A DNA stretch of 6,624 nucleotides from Firmicutes bacterium UBA5420. Lineage in GTDB: Bacteria > Bacillota > Limnochordia > Darwinibacteriales > Darwinibacteriaceae. A model generated the notes under the pieces. That model was not told where the DNA came from. It saw nothing but the letters and a program-made list of their open reading frames with translations, and ran no database searches. Location of the stretch: contig DHNI01000017.1 in assembly GCA_002409455.1 (NCBI GenBank), forward strand, positions 1 through 6,624, given 5' to 3'. How positions within the stretch are numbered: the stretch's first letter is position 1; each line of letters opens with the position of its first letter. Shown here piece by piece: positions 6,298 to 6,624 of this stretch. The translations under genes and the position numbers were made by a program.

Positions 6298-6325
6298 ATT
6301 ATACTCTGTTTGCGGCATATGTCAA
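6298..6325 (-). promoter_or_regulatory. Sigma-A (sigma-70) promoter of the operon
   Basis: On the minus strand TTGACA (6325-6320) and TATAAT (6303-6298) are both perfect consensus hexamers, separated by 16 bp. The upstream side is A/T-rich (TTTTTTTGAAAATAGTTA, 6343-6326), resembling an UP element. Transcription should start near 6290, leaving a leader of about 37 bases before TTG 6253. So strong a promoter implies high output unless it is repressed. Confidence 0.9.
6308..6323. repeat. 16-bp direct repeat, promoter-overlapping copy
   Basis: The plus strand reads GTTTGCGGCATATGTC. It covers most of the -35 hexamer and much of the spacer, and pairs with the copy at 6269-6284. A protein bound here would block RNA polymerase, so this is a candidate operator. 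The operon's own UPF0251 protein is the obvious candidate ligand; that link is inference. Confidence 0.6.
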
Positions 6326-6406
6326 TAACTATTTTCAAAAAAAGCCCGATCGGAACGGGAACGGGATGGACTTCTTACTGTATAGTTCTAGCCGAACGCA
6401 TTCTAG

Positions 6407-6427
6407 TCAAATCCCACCTCGGCACCA
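6407..6427 (+). pseudogene. tRNA 3'-end fragment (T-loop, acceptor strand and CCA): possible attachment-site remnant
   Basis: TCAAATCCCACCTCGGCACCA reads as the 3' end of a tRNA: T-loop part TCAAAT, T-stem strand CCCAC, acceptor strand CTCGGC with discriminator A, and the encoded CCA. The bases to its left (CGCATTCTAG) do not provide the matching GTGGG strand, and no GCCGAG 5' acceptor strand, D-arm or anticodon arm is found upstream, so this is not an intact tRNA gene. It is followed ten bases later by a terminator, as after a real tRNA. Such fragments typically mark integration sites of mobile elements. The isoacceptor cannot be assigned. Confidence 0.6.
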
Positions 6428-6431
6428 TATG

Positions 6432-6468
6432 AAAATAAACCCCGGTTTAACTGGGGTTTTGTTTATTT
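6432..6468. terminator. Bidirectional rho-independent terminator after the tRNA-like fragment
   Basis: AAACCCCGG, loop TTTAA, CTGGGGTTT forms a 9-bp stem (6437-6459) with one G-T pair. On the plus strand TTTTGTTTATTT follows; on the minus strand TTTATTTT follows, so it can stop transcription both ways. No intact gene now ends on its left, which fits its being the original terminator of the broken tRNA gene. Confidence 0.85.
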
Positions 6469-6476
6469 GGGGGACA

Positions 6477-6624
6477 TTGGCTTATCGCTTACTAATCAAA
6501 AGTATTTTCGTTGGACTAGAGGCAGCACATATTAGATGGCACCAGTTCAGTGGCCCAGATATTAATGAGAATGGACTCGCTTTATGTTCAATCCACCATA
6601 GACTCTTCGAGCGTGGTGCATTGT
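6477..6624 (+). pseudogene. HNH endonuclease core, 5'-truncated and cut by the window edge
   Basis: The frame beginning GGA at 6513 encodes GLEAAHIRWHQF, then SGPDINENGLALCSIHH and RLFERGAL, and stays open to the last base. This is the characteristic core of HNH nucleases of the type IV/modification-dependent restriction group (AAHI, NGLALC, HH and F-RG), with the H, N and H residues all present. Family members normally carry a large N-terminal domain. Here that domain is absent: the terminator lies only about 45 bases upstream, and the sequence between (AYRLLIKSIFV) has no recognisable homology. A GGGGG followed by TTG at 6477 could start a short protein, but more likely this is a remnant left by a rearrangement at the tRNA-like junction. 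The C-terminus lies beyond the window. Confidence 0.65.

Noticed and set aside
6337..6359. Minus-strand terminator made of CCCG/CGGG and T7 upstream of the operon promoter
   Set aside because: The stem is only 4 bp and no transcript from the right needs it. The T-run is better read as an A/T-rich UP-like element.
6344..6427. Possible complete 84-base tRNA gene
   Set aside because: The 5' bases GCCCGAT do not pair with the CCTCGGC acceptor strand, and neither a D-arm nor an anticodon arm can be folded; only the 3' end is tRNA-like.

Overview
The window looks like chromosomal DNA from an anaerobic, low-to-medium GC Gram-positive bacterium (Clostridia or Negativicutes type). The pointers are strong GGAGG-type ribosome sites, frequent GTG/TTG starts, a 7TM-PAS-HisKA_3 sensor kinase, and a cluster of iron-sulfur P-loop ATPases with NifX-like metallocluster proteins typical of strict anaerobes. 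The genus cannot be fixed from this sequence alone.

Layout. Positions 1-1344 (minus) hold most of a membrane sensor histidine kinase whose catalytic end runs off the left edge. Positions 1454-6325 (minus) hold one compact seven-gene operon. It starts at a near-ideal sigma-A promoter (TTGACA, 16 bp, TATAAT) and ends at a strong rho-independent terminator. In transcription order the genes are: a Gly/Phe/Arg-rich DUF5320-type protein (TTG start); a UPF0251/DUF134 helix-turn-helix protein (GTG start); a NifX/NifB-type cluster-binding protein; two consecutive MinD/Mrp-like ATPases, each with an inserted 2x[4Fe-4S] ferredoxin domain (both GTG starts); a stand-alone glutamate-synthase-like FMN protein; and a second NifX/NifB-type protein. 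Positions 6344-6624 (plus) look like a junction: a sequence matching the 3' end of a tRNA including CCA, a bidirectional terminator, and the HNH core of a restriction-type endonuclease whose N-terminal part is missing.

How the genes may work together. The two ferredoxin-ATPases, small cluster-binding proteins, DUF134 regulator and DUF5320 protein recall the 'orp' (orange protein) clusters of Desulfovibrio and related anaerobic operons, where such proteins handle Fe-S or Mo-containing clusters. The unusual element is the flavoprotein between the ATPases and the last NifX-like protein. It keeps the FMN barrel of glutamate synthase, lacks the amidotransferase domain and the usual [3Fe-4S] cysteines, and carries a Cys4 motif near its N-terminus. 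I infer an ATP-driven redox or metallocluster module; its substrate is unknown. A 15-bp stem-loop after the first gene and a 16-bp direct repeat around the promoter suggest the operon is regulated.
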